A stretch of 64,000 bases of DNA, from contig DLKM01000026.1 in assembly GCA_002478945.1 (NCBI GenBank), positions 1 through 64,000 on the forward strand. The letters run 5' to 3'. Every line of letters starts with the position of its first letter. Position 1 is the stretch's first letter. The notes under the pieces were generated by a model, which was not told the origin of the DNA, made no database searches, and was given only the letters and a program-made list of their open reading frames with translations. The translations under genes and the position numbers were made by a program. This DNA comes from Christensenella sp. UBA7588. GTDB taxonomy: Bacteria; Bacillota; Clostridia; Christensenellales; CAG-917. Shown in pieces: positions 1-8,553 of the stretch.

Positions 1-44
1 AAGCTGGTGGATTTTTATTTATTGCGTTATATCGAGAACAAAAG

Positions 45-980
45 TCAGTTGACCTTATTTATGGGGCTGTTTTGCAAAAACGCTCTGACGTTATCGTCGG
101 TTGCGTGCAAAAGTCGCGTGCGAGCCTCAAGCGTTCCCCAAGCGATATGCGGCGTAATAATGCAGTTTTTCGCACTCAACAGCGGATTGTCTGCCGTAGG
201 AGGTTCCAAGGTAAGCACGTCAAGCCCCGCGCCTGCTATTCTCCCCTCGTTCAACGCTCTTGCGAGCGCGCTTTCGTCAATCACGCCGCCGCGAGAAGTA
301 TTGATTAGATACGCGGTAGGTTTGAACAGAGCAAGACTCTCGTCGTTTATCATCAACGCCGATTGCGCGTTGAGCGGACAATGAAGCGTGACGAAATCGG
401 AATTTGCAAATACTTCCTCTTTTGATACGCTTCCGTCAAACGGCGTGCGATTGTTAATGAGCAGTTTCATACCGAAAGCAGAACCGATTTTAGACACTTT
501 TTTGCCTATACTTCCATAGCCGACAATGCCGAGAGTTTTTCCGTACAACTCGCTTATCGTATCGACGGTATATGAAAAATCACGACAATTTTGCCACTCT
601 CCCCTATGCACCGACGCATCGTGAGCGGAAACTTTTGACGCAAACTCGAGTATAAACGCAAACACGAGTTGCGCAACGGAATCCGTGCTGTAATACGGCA
701 CGTTGCATACGGTTATACCTCTTTCTTTTGCGTATTCGATGTCGATGACGTTGTAGCCCGTTGCCAAAACGCTGATAAGTTTGACGTTTTTGCACTTTGA
801 AAGCACGTCTTTTGACAAAACCACCTTGTTGACTATGACGATTTGCGCGTCTCCGATACGCTCAACGACGTCCTCGGGAGCGGTATAATCATAGTACGTC
901 ACGTCTCCGTACGCATTGAGAAAGTCAAAATTCAGTTCTTTACCTTTAGCGGTTGCGCCGTCTAGTATTACTATTTTCAT
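45..980 (-). CDS. D-isomer-specific 2-hydroxyacid dehydrogenase
   Basis: NAD-dependent reduction of a 2-keto acid to a D-2-hydroxyacid, nearest in style to glycerate/hydroxypyruvate reductases. The 311-residue protein has a catalytic-domain N terminus, the Rossmann motif GYGSIG at about residues 154-159, the substrate-binding Arg in NTSRGG near 228 and the catalytic His in TPHIAWG near 280. I start at MKIVILDG. The open frame runs 50 codons further upstream, but that stretch is repeat sequence shared with other intergenic regions. The Shine-Dalgarno is weak. The true substrate (hydroxypyruvate, glyoxylate, 2-ketoisocaproate) cannot be read from the sequence. It stands alone next to a repeat block. 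Confidence 0.88.
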   Translation of the reverse strand: MKIVILDGATAKGKELNFDFLNAYGDVTYYDYTAPEDVVERIGDAQIVIVNKVVLSKDVLSKCKNVKLISVLATGYNVIDIEYAKERGITVCNVPYYSTDSVAQLVFAFILEFASKVSAHDASVHRGEWQNCRDFSYTVDTISELYGKTLGIVGYGSIGKKVSKIGSAFGMKLLINNRTPFDGSVSKEEVFANSDFVTLHCPLNAQSALMINDESLALFKPTAYLINTSRGGVIDESALARALNEGRIAGAGLDVLTLEPPTADNPLLSAKNCIITPHIAWGTLEARTRLLHATDDNVRAFLQNSPINKVN

Positions 981-1004
981 AATCAAATTAATAGAGTGCG
1001 TCGT

Positions 1005-1320
1005 AACTCCTCTAAATACAATAACCCCCTCTTTCCGGACACGCCGGTATTTCTCCCACCACTCGTATAAGGGCAATTCTCTACAACATTGTCCGTCGCT
1101 CGTGGGGGCGACAAGACGCGATTGACGCAAAGCGTAACAATCGCTATTCCGTCGCTACGCTCCTTACGGCACTCACATAGATAGGGACATTTCTCTCGTT
1201 GTGCCACTGCGCTTTGTGCGCCAGCTACGCAACAACACGGCGCAGTCGCTTGTACTAATCGTCAAGTTCGGCACTCAAAGGCTCGCCACCTTGCGGCTCG
1301 AAATTCCGTCTCCGAAATAA
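1005..1320 (+). repeat. Modular interspersed repeat, copy 1
   Basis: Intergenic block starting with a CCGGACACGCCGG hairpin module and a second GTGGGGGCGAC module. It then contains the shared core CACTCACATAGATAGG, the module GCTTTGTGCGCC...GCTACGCAAC...GGCGCAGTCGC, and the 3' core TTGTACTAATCGTCAAG...CTCGCCACCTTGCGGCTCGAA. Similar blocks lie near 31.3, 44.7, 57.8 and 60.2 kb, all in this orientation and all between genes. No protein-coding signal is convincing. Function unknown. Confidence 0.8.
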
Positions 1321-1366
1321 TGAAAATCAACGTATTTGCGACAACCATTCACTCTACAATGAGTGT

Positions 1367-1480
1367 AATATTGAGATGAAGAACAAGGAAGATGCGTTTG
1401 CACGGCAACCCTAATTTACTTATGGTAAATGAGTTGACGGACAAATGCGTCTGACGATGTTATTCGCTCAATAGTGCGTT
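1367..1480. repeat. Structured hairpin element, copy 1
   Basis: An outer stem (TATTGAGATGAA at 1369-1380 with TTCGCTCAATA at 1463-1473) encloses an internal loop. Its left strand is GAACAAGGAAG and its right strand is TGACGATGTTA. Inside lies an inner stem GATGCGTTTG (1391-1400) with CAAATGCGTC (1442-1451), capped by a nested hairpin at 1406-1436 (CAAC...ATTTAC...GTAAAT...GTTG). The same loop cap and internal-loop motif recur at 60.5 kb. Confidence 0.7.
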
Positions 1481-1494
1481 CAAACTCGTTTAAC

Positions 1495-1614
1495 CACGAT
1501 ATTTGCGCGTTAGGCAAGGAAGCGGGCATACGAAACAAAACCAAACGTACATTTAGTACGTGATTTTGGAGCGTATGCGCGCTGACGCAGCATCACGCCA
1601 AATAGTGCGTTCAT
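1495..1614. repeat. Structured hairpin element, copy 2
   Basis: Tandem neighbour of copy 1 with a different sequence but the same architecture. The outer stem is CACGATATTTGCGCGT (1495-1510) with ACGCCAAATAGTG (1595-1607). The internal-loop strands are TAGGCAAGGAAG and CTGACGCAGCATC. The inner stem is GGGCATACG with CGTATGCGC, and the cap is CCAAACGTAC...GTACGTGATTTTGG. Its right end (GTGCGTTCA) supplies the stop codon of the minus-strand gene that begins at 2060. Confidence 0.65.
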
Positions 1615-2060
1615 TGCTCGACAAGCGCGCGTTTACGGTCGTTTATAATCCCCAAACCGTCACGCATTGACTTCTCTGCTCCGTCAAGAATATTGAAAGC
1701 AAGCGAACGCGCTTCGTAATCCATTTTGTGATAGTTTTCCTCTGCTTCGCGTTGCATTGCTTCGGCTTCGGTTTTTGCGCGTTTGTAGACCTCGGTATCG
1801 GTCATCAAAAGTTTGGCTTGCGCTTCGGCTTTGTCCATAGTATCGTTGGCGTACGCTTCGGCTTTTGCGATAATGTCGTCGCGCTCTTTTTTGATTTGCG
1901 TTGCCTCTCTCAATACGAGCGGATAACTTGCTCTGAATCGAGAAATAAGGTCAAGCAAAACCGCTTTGTTGATAACGATGTCGGTGCTGCTGAACGCCGC
2001 TTTTTTGGCTTTTAGCACTTCGCTTTCGATTTCGTTGATAAGCATATCGATGGTTTCCAT
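1611..2060 (-). CDS. Coiled-coil protein, V-ATPase subunit H/DivIVA-like
   Basis: A 149-residue hydrophilic, strongly helical protein with no enzymatic motif. Residues about 45-130 are rich in Ala, Glu, Lys and Gln in a heptad-like pattern (KKERDDIIAKAEAY, DKAEAQAKLL), typical of small coiled-coil proteins annotated as ATPase subunit H-like. Proteins of this kind often sit beside rsmD/coaD in Clostridia, as here, where it follows the RsmD-CoaD gene by about 60 bp in the same direction. A good ribosome binding site (AAAGGGGAC) precedes the ATG. Its stop codon lies inside the end of a hairpin repeat. Role unknown; a scaffold or cell-division-associated function is only a guess. Confidence 0.75.
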   Translation of the reverse strand: METIDMLINEIESEVLKAKKAAFSSTDIVINKAVLLDLISRFRASYPLVLREATQIKKERDDIIAKAEAYANDTMDKAEAQAKLLMTDTEVYKRAKTEAEAMQREAEENYHKMDYEARSLAFNILDGAEKSMRDGLGIINDRKRALVEQ

Positions 2061-2121
2061 ATTCTGTCCCCTTTTGTATATTCGTATTTATTCGTGCAAG
2101 CACGGTATTTTCAAATCTGAA

Positions 2122-3132
2122 TTATTCCAACGTCGCAAACTCTTTGGACGTAACGAGCGGAATTGCAACCGACGGAAGATTGCGATAATCTCCGTTTTTA
2201 ATCTGCTCTCTGACAAGAGTCGAGCTTATATCGACGTATCTGTCGAGAGTGATAAACACAGTCTCGAAGCCGTGAACGGAATTGTACTCCGCCATTTCTT
2301 TTTCGTAAGATTCGTCGTCGGAATTGCGAATGCCTCTGACAATGGCGGTCGCACCTACTGCTTTTGCCGTGTCTACGGCAAAATCGTGCGACAATATCGC
2401 TCTCGCGCCCTTTTTGTATTTGCAAACTTCTTGGCAAATCGCAAGCCTTTGCGCGTCGTTGAACGTATATTTCTTGTCGGGATTTATCAGGCACGCAACG
2501 ACTACTTCGTCAAATTGACACAACGCCTCGTCCAAAAGTGCCTCGTGACCTCTCGTAAACGGGTCGAAACTGCCCGTCATAAGCGCAACGCTTTTGCGAG
2601 ATATAAACTCGCAAGTAACCGTTCCCATCTTTTTGGTGCGTTGTTTGAAACGCGAATCTTGCAGTTCGTAACGCTTTTCCGTGCCGTGTTCGAACACGAT
2701 TATACCGTCTTTTGCGAGCAAGTCTAATTCGATGATAATTTCGATTGCGAGTTCTGCGAGATTTGTTGCGTACGGAGGGTCGAGAAATATCAAATCGTAT
2801 TTTTTCCCTGCAACGAAACTCGAGCGAAGCGCAGAGGAAAAATCCGAATTGACAACCTTGTAATTGCCGTCGATTCCTTTGAGATTCTGATACACCAAAG
2901 ATACGCTGTCCTTGCTTCTGTCAACGAACGTAACGTCGCTTGCGCCTCTCGATATACACTCGATACCCAAAGAGCCGCTTCCTGCAAATAAATCAAGCAC
3001 CACGGCTCCCGCAACGTAGCCTTGAAGCACGTTGAAAAGCGTTTCTTTTATTCTCGTCGTCGTTGGACGTACGCTTTCGTCTTTCGGCGAAATCAAATTT
3101 TTGCCTCTGTATTTGCCTGCTACAACTCTCAT
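2122..3132 (-). CDS. rsmD-coaD: Fused RsmD 16S rRNA methyltransferase and CoaD phosphopantetheine adenylyltransferase
   Basis: A single 336-residue frame carries two normally separate enzymes. Residues 1-180 are RsmD, the 16S rRNA guanine-966 N2-methyltransferase, with SAM loop DLFAGSGSLG (47-56) and catalytic DPPY (118-121). Residues 181-336 are CoaD, which transfers AMP to 4'-phosphopantetheine in CoA synthesis, with TGSFDPFTRGH (186-196, the T/HxGH nucleotidyltransferase signature), RGIRN (266-270) and ISSTLVRE (302-309). There is no stop, frameshift or linker between them. The only candidate internal start is a Met inside the CoaD beta strand, without a ribosome binding site. The two genes are commonly adjacent in Firmicutes; here they are joined. 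The gene overlaps the upstream cyclo-ligase by 4 bp. Confidence 0.93.
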   Translation of the reverse strand: MRVVAGKYRGKNLISPKDESVRPTTTRIKETLFNVLQGYVAGAVVLDLFAGSGSLGIECISRGASDVTFVDRSKDSVSLVYQNLKGIDGNYKVVNSDFSSALRSSFVAGKKYDLIFLDPPYATNLAELAIEIIIELDLLAKDGIIVFEHGTEKRYELQDSRFKQRTKKMGTVTCEFISRKSVALMTGSFDPFTRGHEALLDEALCQFDEVVVACLINPDKKYTFNDAQRLAICQEVCKYKKGARAILSHDFAVDTAKAVGATAIVRGIRNSDDESYEKEMAEYNSVHGFETVFITLDRYVDISSTLVREQIKNGDYRNLPSVAIPLVTSKEFATLE

Positions 3133-3704
3133 AGCGTTTCTCCGTATCTGTTTTCAGTTTGTCCGTCGGCGGTAATTATGCGTTTTTCGGTTACCACGCA
3201 GTCAAGCGGAATATCAAATTCACACGTTTCAAGCCCTTCCACGCATTGACAATCGAAAGCAAGTCCTATGGTATAGCAATCGTGCGAAGCAAGGTATCTG
3301 TCGTAATAACCTTTGCCGTGACCTGCGCGATTGAGTCCGTCAAAAGCGACGAGCGGAACGATTGCAACGTCAATATCTTCCACTTTATGCGAGCCTACGG
3401 GTTCGAGAATTCCCCACTTATTCGTTCTGAAATTCGTAAACGGAGATATTGCCACGGCGTCCATTTCGTCGCCTCTGACTCTCGGCACGCAAACGACTTT
3501 TTCAAGCATCAGCGCAAGCCCGACGATTTCTTCCGTGTTCGGCTCGCTTGAAGTGCCGAGATAGACAAAAACCTTGTGAGCGTGCGTAAACTCGTCGATT
3601 CCGCTCAAAGCGTCCGCAATCGCTCCGCTTGCCCACTCTTTCTGTTCGTCAGTCATCTTCGCAAGATTTGCGACGGCAGTTTTTCTCGCTTGTTTTTTGT
3701 CCAT
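3129..3704 (-). CDS. 5-formyltetrahydrofolate cyclo-ligase
   Basis: Converts 5-formyl-THF to 5,10-methenyl-THF using ATP, returning the stored folate to one-carbon metabolism. The 191-residue length is normal. The family signature GHGKGYYDRYL lies near residue 130, and a basic N terminus (MDKKQARKT) precedes it. Start chosen at ATG with AAAAGGTG upstream. It overlaps the 3' end of the alanine racemase gene by 56 bp in another frame and the RsmD-CoaD gene by 4 bp (ATGA), so the genes are probably translationally coupled. Confidence 0.93.
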   Translation of the reverse strand: MDKKQARKTAVANLAKMTDEQKEWASGAIADALSGIDEFTHAHKVFVYLGTSSEPNTEEIVGLALMLEKVVCVPRVRGDEMDAVAISPFTNFRTNKWGILEPVGSHKVEDIDVAIVPLVAFDGLNRAGHGKGYYDRYLASHDCYTIGLAFDCQCVEGLETCEFDIPLDCVVTEKRIITADGQTENRYGETL

Positions 3705-4698
3705 TATAGCACCTTTTCACACGCCCTTTCCACGACGTATAGACGCAATATTCTATAGTTTTTCTTTGTCTTGCAACCGTTTCGGCGCAGTTTTCGTCAA
3801 GCAAAGCGACCTGCTGTCCTACTCGTGCGAGAGTATCCCCCGTATCCACGACGAACATATCCATACACACGTCGCCTATCACTTTGCAAGGCTTTTTGTC
3901 GATATAAACGTCGGAAGGGTTCTCTCTGTCAACTCCGTCGGCGTAGCCTCCGAAAACGACCGCCGTATTCGTGTCTCTTGTCACGGCGTAGTTTCCGTAA
4001 CTTACGCACTCTCCCGCTTTCAGCCGTCTGCTTTCCAGTACTTGCGAAAACACGCTCATTGCGCCCGTATATGCGCCGATTCCAACCCTTACGGCATCGA
4101 ATCGCAATCTCTCGTTCGCAAGCGAATGTGTGGACGCAAGATGCACTTTGGCATTTGGATAAACGTCTTTAACGGCGCAAACGCATCTGTTGAATTCCTC
4201 AAGTTGCGCCAAAGTTCCGTCACGAAGATGCGAATACACTCCTTCGACGTTAAATCCGCTCGTTTTGAGCATTCTAACGGTATTTTTTGCACCGTCGTAA
4301 TCAAAGCCGAGTCTGTGCATACCGCTGTCGACTTTGATATGAATTCTTGCGCCGTGCGTATCGATTGCGCCCTTTTTGGCAAGAGCGCGCAACGTTTGCA
4401 CTTGTTCTAAGTTGTGAATTGCGACGATTGCACCGAGTTTTATCGCAGAGCGCAATTCCTCGCAGGCGCACGCGCACAATAATATATCCTTGCGTATGCC
4501 CGACTTTTTCAGCTTGCGAGCTTCCTCTACGGTAACGACGCCGAAAGCCGAAACGACGTTTTCCGTCGCTTTTGCCACTTGCACCGATCCCATACCGTAA
4601 GCGTCTGCTTTTACCATAAGCAAAATCGGCACGCCGACACTTTCTTTTATCTTTGCGATATTGCGCCTTATTACGTCAAGGTCAACGACGATTTTCAG
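3649..4698 (-). CDS. alr: Alanine racemase
   Basis: PLP-dependent interconversion of L- and D-alanine for peptidoglycan. The PLP lysine lies in LMVKADAYGMG. The C-terminal barrel carries SYGNYAV and GYADGVDR, matching the catalytic-Tyr region of the family. The conserved N-terminal strand (LKIVVDLDVIRRNIAKI) lies upstream of the first GTG and has no ATG, GTG or TTG before the in-frame stop. The best start is a CTG at 4696-4698, 8 bases after GAGGTGGG. Starting at the GTG at 4632 would delete the strand and helix that precede the PLP lysine. The C terminus runs 56 bp into the next gene. Confidence 0.87.
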   Translation of the reverse strand: MKIVVDLDVIRRNIAKIKESVGVPILLMVKADAYGMGSVQVAKATENVVSAFGVVTVEEARKLKKSGIRKDILLCACACEELRSAIKLGAIVAIHNLEQVQTLRALAKKGAIDTHGARIHIKVDSGMHRLGFDYDGAKNTVRMLKTSGFNVEGVYSHLRDGTLAQLEEFNRCVCAVKDVYPNAKVHLASTHSLANERLRFDAVRVGIGAYTGAMSVFSQVLESRRLKAGECVSYGNYAVTRDTNTAVVFGGYADGVDRENPSDVYIDKKPCKVIGDVCMDMFVVDTGDTLARVGQQVALLDENCAETVARQRKTIEYCVYTSWKGRVKRCYNGQKTSEKNCRRKSCEDD

Positions 4699-4763
4699 TT
4701 TTATAACCCACCTCGGCTATCATTGTATGAGCCGAATGCGAAAACCGTGAAAGCGTTGTACTC

Positions 4764-6962
4764 TTAACCTCTTTTATAATAGTTGATAAGGCAACCGTCG
4801 GCTATTATTTGTTTTTCGGCTTCGGTAAGTGCGTCCATATGAACGTTTATTCTTTGAGCCTTGCAGTCGCGCACGAGGTACGCTTCAAAATCTTTGCCGT
4901 GCAACACGCTGTCTCTTGCGTTTGCTATTACGACGACGTCGCCTTTTCTATACTGCGTTTCGCTATCCAACAGCGGCAACATACCCCAGTTTATAAGATT
5001 CGAGCGGTATCTCTTTGTGGCGTATTCTCTTGCGATATTTGCGCCACCGCCCAAAAAGCGTTGGCAACTTGCCGCCTGCTCTCTTGCGCTGCCGTCTCCC
5101 GGCTTTCTTGCGAATATACAAGAATTTATCGTCGTATCGTCCACATTCAATCCGCAAAGACGAATCGCTTTTTTCACGTCCTCGTTGTCGCTGTCTCTGA
5201 CCTGCTTGCTTTCTTTGACGTACGCAGGGTCTTTCCTCGACAGCGCAAATTCGGCAAGTCGCAACGGATTGCTCCTGTAAGACGACGTTTCTCCCGAAGG
5301 TATAAGTTCGTCCGTAGTCGTAACGGGGTCCTCGATAACCGAGCAGACTTTGAGTGCGAGATTCGTTTTGAGCGGTTCGATTGTCGGAATATCCGTAATA
5401 TTAGGTCCGTAAACGAGTTCAACGGACGAATCGGCTTTGCCGAAACCGTCGTATACTCTCGAAGCATATACTTGCGGATTGTATTCGAACTTTTCAAATT
5501 CGTCGTCAAAGTCCATATCGAGCGCAGACGTCAACACTCCTCCGTTTGCGGCGGTTGCCGCAATGGAGCGTGCGTCCATAAGCGCAACGGAAGCAATTTG
5601 CTTGTCGGCAGGTTTGCTTCCCTCTCTGCGTTCAAAATTCCTCGTCGTATGCCTTATGCTGAAACCGTTGTTGCAAGGCACGTCTCCCGCGCCGAAACAC
5701 GGTCCGCAAAAACAAGGCTTGACGATTGCTCCGCTCTCTATGAAATTTGCAATCGCTCCGTTTTTGACGAGAGCGTAATTTGTCGGTTGAGAACCGGGAT
5801 AGATTGTCAGCGAAAACTCTCCTTCCCCGACGCTCTTGCCTTTAAGTATGTTTGCGGCGCACATAAGATTGTCGTAAGTACCGCCTGCGCAACCTGCGAT
5901 AACGCCTTGAGACACGACGACTTTGCCGTCCTTGATTTTGTCCGTCAACTTAAATTCGCCGTCAAGTCCGAGCAATGCGTTGCCGTCTTTTTCGACTTGA
6001 GACAAAATCTCGTACGGATGAGCGATAACGTCGGCAAGTTTATATACGTTGGACGGATGAAACGGAAGCGCAATCATCGGTTCGACCTTTGACAAATCTA
6101 TCACGATGCCTGCGTCGTATTCTGCGCCGTCTTTCGGCTCGAGCGTTTCGTAATCGTTCTCTCTGCCGTAAGCGCTAAGATACTCTCTGACCTTTTCGTC
6201 TGTACGCCATACGCTTGACAGACACGCGCTTTCCGTGGTCATAACGTCGATGCCGTTTCTATATTCCACCGACAAACCGTCTATTCCGTCTCCGACAAAC
6301 TCCAATACGGCGTTTTTTACAAATCCGTTTTTGAATACCGCTCCGATAAGAGCAAGCGCGACGTCTTGCGGACCTACGCCTTTACGCACTTTGCCCGTAA
6401 GTTCCACAGCAATTACGCGAGGATAATCTACGTCGTAGGTACGTCCCAACAGTTGTTTGACAAGCTCGGGGCCGCCCTCTCCGATTGCAATCGTGCCGAG
6501 CGCGCCGTATCTCGTGTGCGAGTCGCTGCCGAGAATCATCTTGCCGCAACCTGCAAATCGCTCCCTCATATAACTATGTATAACCGCAACGTTTGCAGGA
6601 ACGTAAATTCCGCCGTACTTTTTTGCGCAGGACAGACCGAAAACGTGGTCGTCCTCGTTTATCGTGCCGCCTACCGCGCAAAGCGAGTTATGGCAGTTGG
6701 TAAGAACGTACGGAACGGGAAATTCTTTAAGTCCGCTTGCCTTTGCGGATTGAATGATGCCGACGTACGTTATATCGTGCGACGCCAACGCGTCGAAACG
6801 CACGTTGAGCTTTTTATCGTCGCCGCCAACGCTGTGTTTTGACAAAATTCCATAAGCGATAGTGCCTTTTTTGTCGCATTTCACGCCTTTTTCGTGAGCC
6901 TCGTTTTCGTCGACGAGACGACGCGAGACGTAACAAACTTTTTTGTCGATAAGTTTTATCAT
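4764..6962 (-). CDS. Aconitase-family hydratase
   Basis: A 732-residue [4Fe-4S] hydro-lyase of the aconitase superfamily, resembling the YbhJ-type putative hydratases more than canonical AcnA. Visible landmarks are TNCHNS near residue 88, the signature GSDSHTRYGALG near 145, a Cys in VIAGCAGGTYDN and the paired Cys in CFCGPCFGAGD near 420, which together give the cluster ligands. The C-terminal swivel domain ends in NYYKRG. It may be a citrate/isocitrate enzyme or act on a related hydroxyacid; the sequence does not decide. It is the first gene of the operon leading to alr, preceded by AAAGGACAAGT. Confidence 0.85.
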   Translation of the reverse strand: MIKLIDKKVCYVSRRLVDENEAHEKGVKCDKKGTIAYGILSKHSVGGDDKKLNVRFDALASHDITYVGIIQSAKASGLKEFPVPYVLTNCHNSLCAVGGTINEDDHVFGLSCAKKYGGIYVPANVAVIHSYMRERFAGCGKMILGSDSHTRYGALGTIAIGEGGPELVKQLLGRTYDVDYPRVIAVELTGKVRKGVGPQDVALALIGAVFKNGFVKNAVLEFVGDGIDGLSVEYRNGIDVMTTESACLSSVWRTDEKVREYLSAYGRENDYETLEPKDGAEYDAGIVIDLSKVEPMIALPFHPSNVYKLADVIAHPYEILSQVEKDGNALLGLDGEFKLTDKIKDGKVVVSQGVIAGCAGGTYDNLMCAANILKGKSVGEGEFSLTIYPGSQPTNYALVKNGAIANFIESGAIVKPCFCGPCFGAGDVPCNNGFSIRHTTRNFERREGSKPADKQIASVALMDARSIAATAANGGVLTSALDMDFDDEFEKFEYNPQVYASRVYDGFGKADSSVELVYGPNITDIPTIEPLKTNLALKVCSVIEDPVTTTDELIPSGETSSYRSNPLRLAEFALSRKDPAYVKESKQVRDSDNEDVKKAIRLCGLNVDDTTINSCIFARKPGDGSAREQAASCQRFLGGGANIAREYATKRYRSNLINWGMLPLLDSETQYRKGDVVVIANARDSVLHGKDFEAYLVRDCKAQRINVHMDALTEAEKQIIADGCLINYYKRG

Positions 6963-7028
6963 ACTTGTCCTTTATGCCGTAAATTCAAGCATTCGTTGCA
7001 AAAAACGCTTCGGAATGCCTGATTTCTA

Positions 7029-7499
7029 TTATTTTTTGTTTTTATCTTTCTTTTCGGGAGTGAAAACCTCAACTATAACGTCTCCTCTGTGCGCACGCAG
7101 TTGAGCAATGAAATCGTCGACTTTCTGAGTCGGGATATTCACTCTGAAACTGATATTTCCGTCCGTTTCCTTCACGCCTTTCGTGATAAGGTAGATTTCT
7201 CTCGTTTCGCTGTTTTGTTTTACGCAAACGATGTCCGAATAGCCGAATTTGTCGACGAAAACGCCCAAAGACGTGACGAGAATGTAGTCTTTGAACTTGT
7301 AGTAACTGTTGAAAATCATAAGCAATGCCAAAACGGCAATGAGAACTGCCGCGCCGAGCGACACTCCCGCTATGGCAGGTTCTGCAGAAACGCTGCCTAC
7401 AAGCATCGCTATATCTACGCCGACGATTGCAAGCGCGCCTGCAACGATAAGCGCAAGCAAAACGGTTTTTACTATACCGAAATACATTCTGAATTTCAT
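7029..7499 (-). CDS. Membrane protein with PH-like cytoplasmic domain
   Basis: 156 residues. Two hydrophobic helices (about residues 8-33 and 41-63) are followed by a beta-rich segment (YKFKDYILVTSLGVFVDKFGYSDIVCVKQ...REIYLITKG) that resembles bacterial PH/YdbS-type domains. The C terminus is basic (KKDKNKK). It precedes valS and two other membrane-protein genes read in the same direction; the SD is TAGGAGCGG. Function unknown. Confidence 0.7.
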   Translation of the reverse strand: MKFRMYFGIVKTVLLALIVAGALAIVGVDIAMLVGSVSAEPAIAGVSLGAAVLIAVLALLMIFNSYYKFKDYILVTSLGVFVDKFGYSDIVCVKQNSETREIYLITKGVKETDGNISFRVNIPTQKVDDFIAQLRAHRGDVIVEVFTPEKKDKNKK

Positions 7500-7530
7500 A
7501 ATCCGCTCCTATTTACGATATTTGGCAACC

Positions 7531-8526
7531 TTACTCTATCGAGTCTTTATCCGTTTCGTCATTCGATTCCGTCAAATCGGCTTTGTCTTGTTGCTCCGTT
7601 CTGTATCCGAACTCCACCGTATTTACCACCGACGTCGCGTCCGTATAGAAGCTGAATCCTTTCGTCTTATAATAGCCGATAAGCTCTATTGCGCGAAGAA
7701 TGAAATAATACAGCGACGGCAGAATCACGGACATAAGACCGCCCGTGGGTATCGAGAACGTCGTAGCAAACAGGTAAACGATTGTAAAAGTGACTGCGTA
7801 GGACTTGAAAAGACCGCCTACGTTTGACTTTACATAGGTCAGACTTCTTGCAAAAGCGGTAAACTCTTTTTCTTCGGGATGGAAAAGAAGTCTCGGCAAC
7901 CACCCTGCGAAAAGCGTGGCTCTAAGCGAACAGAACACGACTCCGAGAACGAAAAGTATCGGCACGATGAAAAAGCCGATAAAACGGAACAAACCGAACG
8001 CTATCGAAGCTATTATCGTGAAAATAATCAAATCGATAGGCAATGCGATTGCAAGTCTCGAAAGCGAATATCTCACGCATTTTTTGAAGTTGAGCGCAAG
8101 GTTGCTCGCAAAACCGAACTTAAGGTTGGACGCCATTATATTGTTGATTATATCGGCAAGCGCATAATACGACAATCCGAACAAGAAACAATAGAACGCA
8201 TACAAAAACACACCCGCAAACGCAAGTCCCGTCGCAACTCCTGCGTTTTGTCCCAAATCGCTCAATATGTTCTGCACTTCCAAAAACGCGCAGGACAGCG
8301 TACCCCTTATGGTACTCGAGCCGTCCCATACCGTGGATAAACACGCCTTTAGGGAATCGACGTGTACGGATATATCCGACTCGCAAGCAACGACGTTCCA
8401 AATCGGCAATATAATTGCCGCGCCGAGCGCGAGCGTAAGCGCAAGGCATATCAAAATCCACAAGAAGATTTTGAGCGCATATCCCATATTGGAAAAGAGC
8501 ATTGACAAAGAATACTTAAATTCCAT
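7531..8526 (-). CDS. Polytopic membrane protein of unknown function
   Basis: 331 residues with about six hydrophobic segments (near residues 15-40, 90-120, 150-180, 180-205, 225-250 and 255-275) and a charged C-terminal tail (ESNDETDKDSIE). I start at MEFKYSLS because GGAGAGGAAT precedes that ATG; the open frame has an earlier in-frame Met without such a site. It sits 27 bp downstream of another polytopic membrane gene. The two proteins look like distant paralogues in length and pattern and may form one complex. No known family recognised. Confidence 0.7.
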   Translation of the reverse strand: MEFKYSLSMLFSNMGYALKIFLWILICLALTLALGAAIILPIWNVVACESDISVHVDSLKACLSTVWDGSSTIRGTLSCAFLEVQNILSDLGQNAGVATGLAFAGVFLYAFYCFLFGLSYYALADIINNIMASNLKFGFASNLALNFKKCVRYSLSRLAIALPIDLIIFTIIASIAFGLFRFIGFFIVPILFVLGVVFCSLRATLFAGWLPRLLFHPEEKEFTAFARSLTYVKSNVGGLFKSYAVTFTIVYLFATTFSIPTGGLMSVILPSLYYFILRAIELIGYYKTKGFSFYTDATSVVNTVEFGYRTEQQDKADLTESNDETDKDSIE

Positions 8527-8553
8527 ATTCCTCTCCGAAACACGAGGCAAAGC

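Noticed and set aside
983..1207. Short frames inside the mosaic repeats (also near 31410, 44791, 57849 and 60275) as genes
   Set aside because: The frames are similar because the DNA repeats are similar. They differ in length and frame between copies and have no ribosome binding sites.
1495..1614. Possible integron attC site, because GCGTTAGGC appears next to inverted repeats
   Set aside because: No integrase, no cassette array and no matching R''/L''/L'/R' order. The paired arms follow the hairpin-element plan instead.
4809..6092. 427-codon open frame on the plus strand opposite the hydratase gene
   Set aside because: It lies wholly antisense to a well-matched aconitase-family gene, has no family pattern and no ribosome binding site. 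Long antisense frames here result from codon use with few antisense stops.
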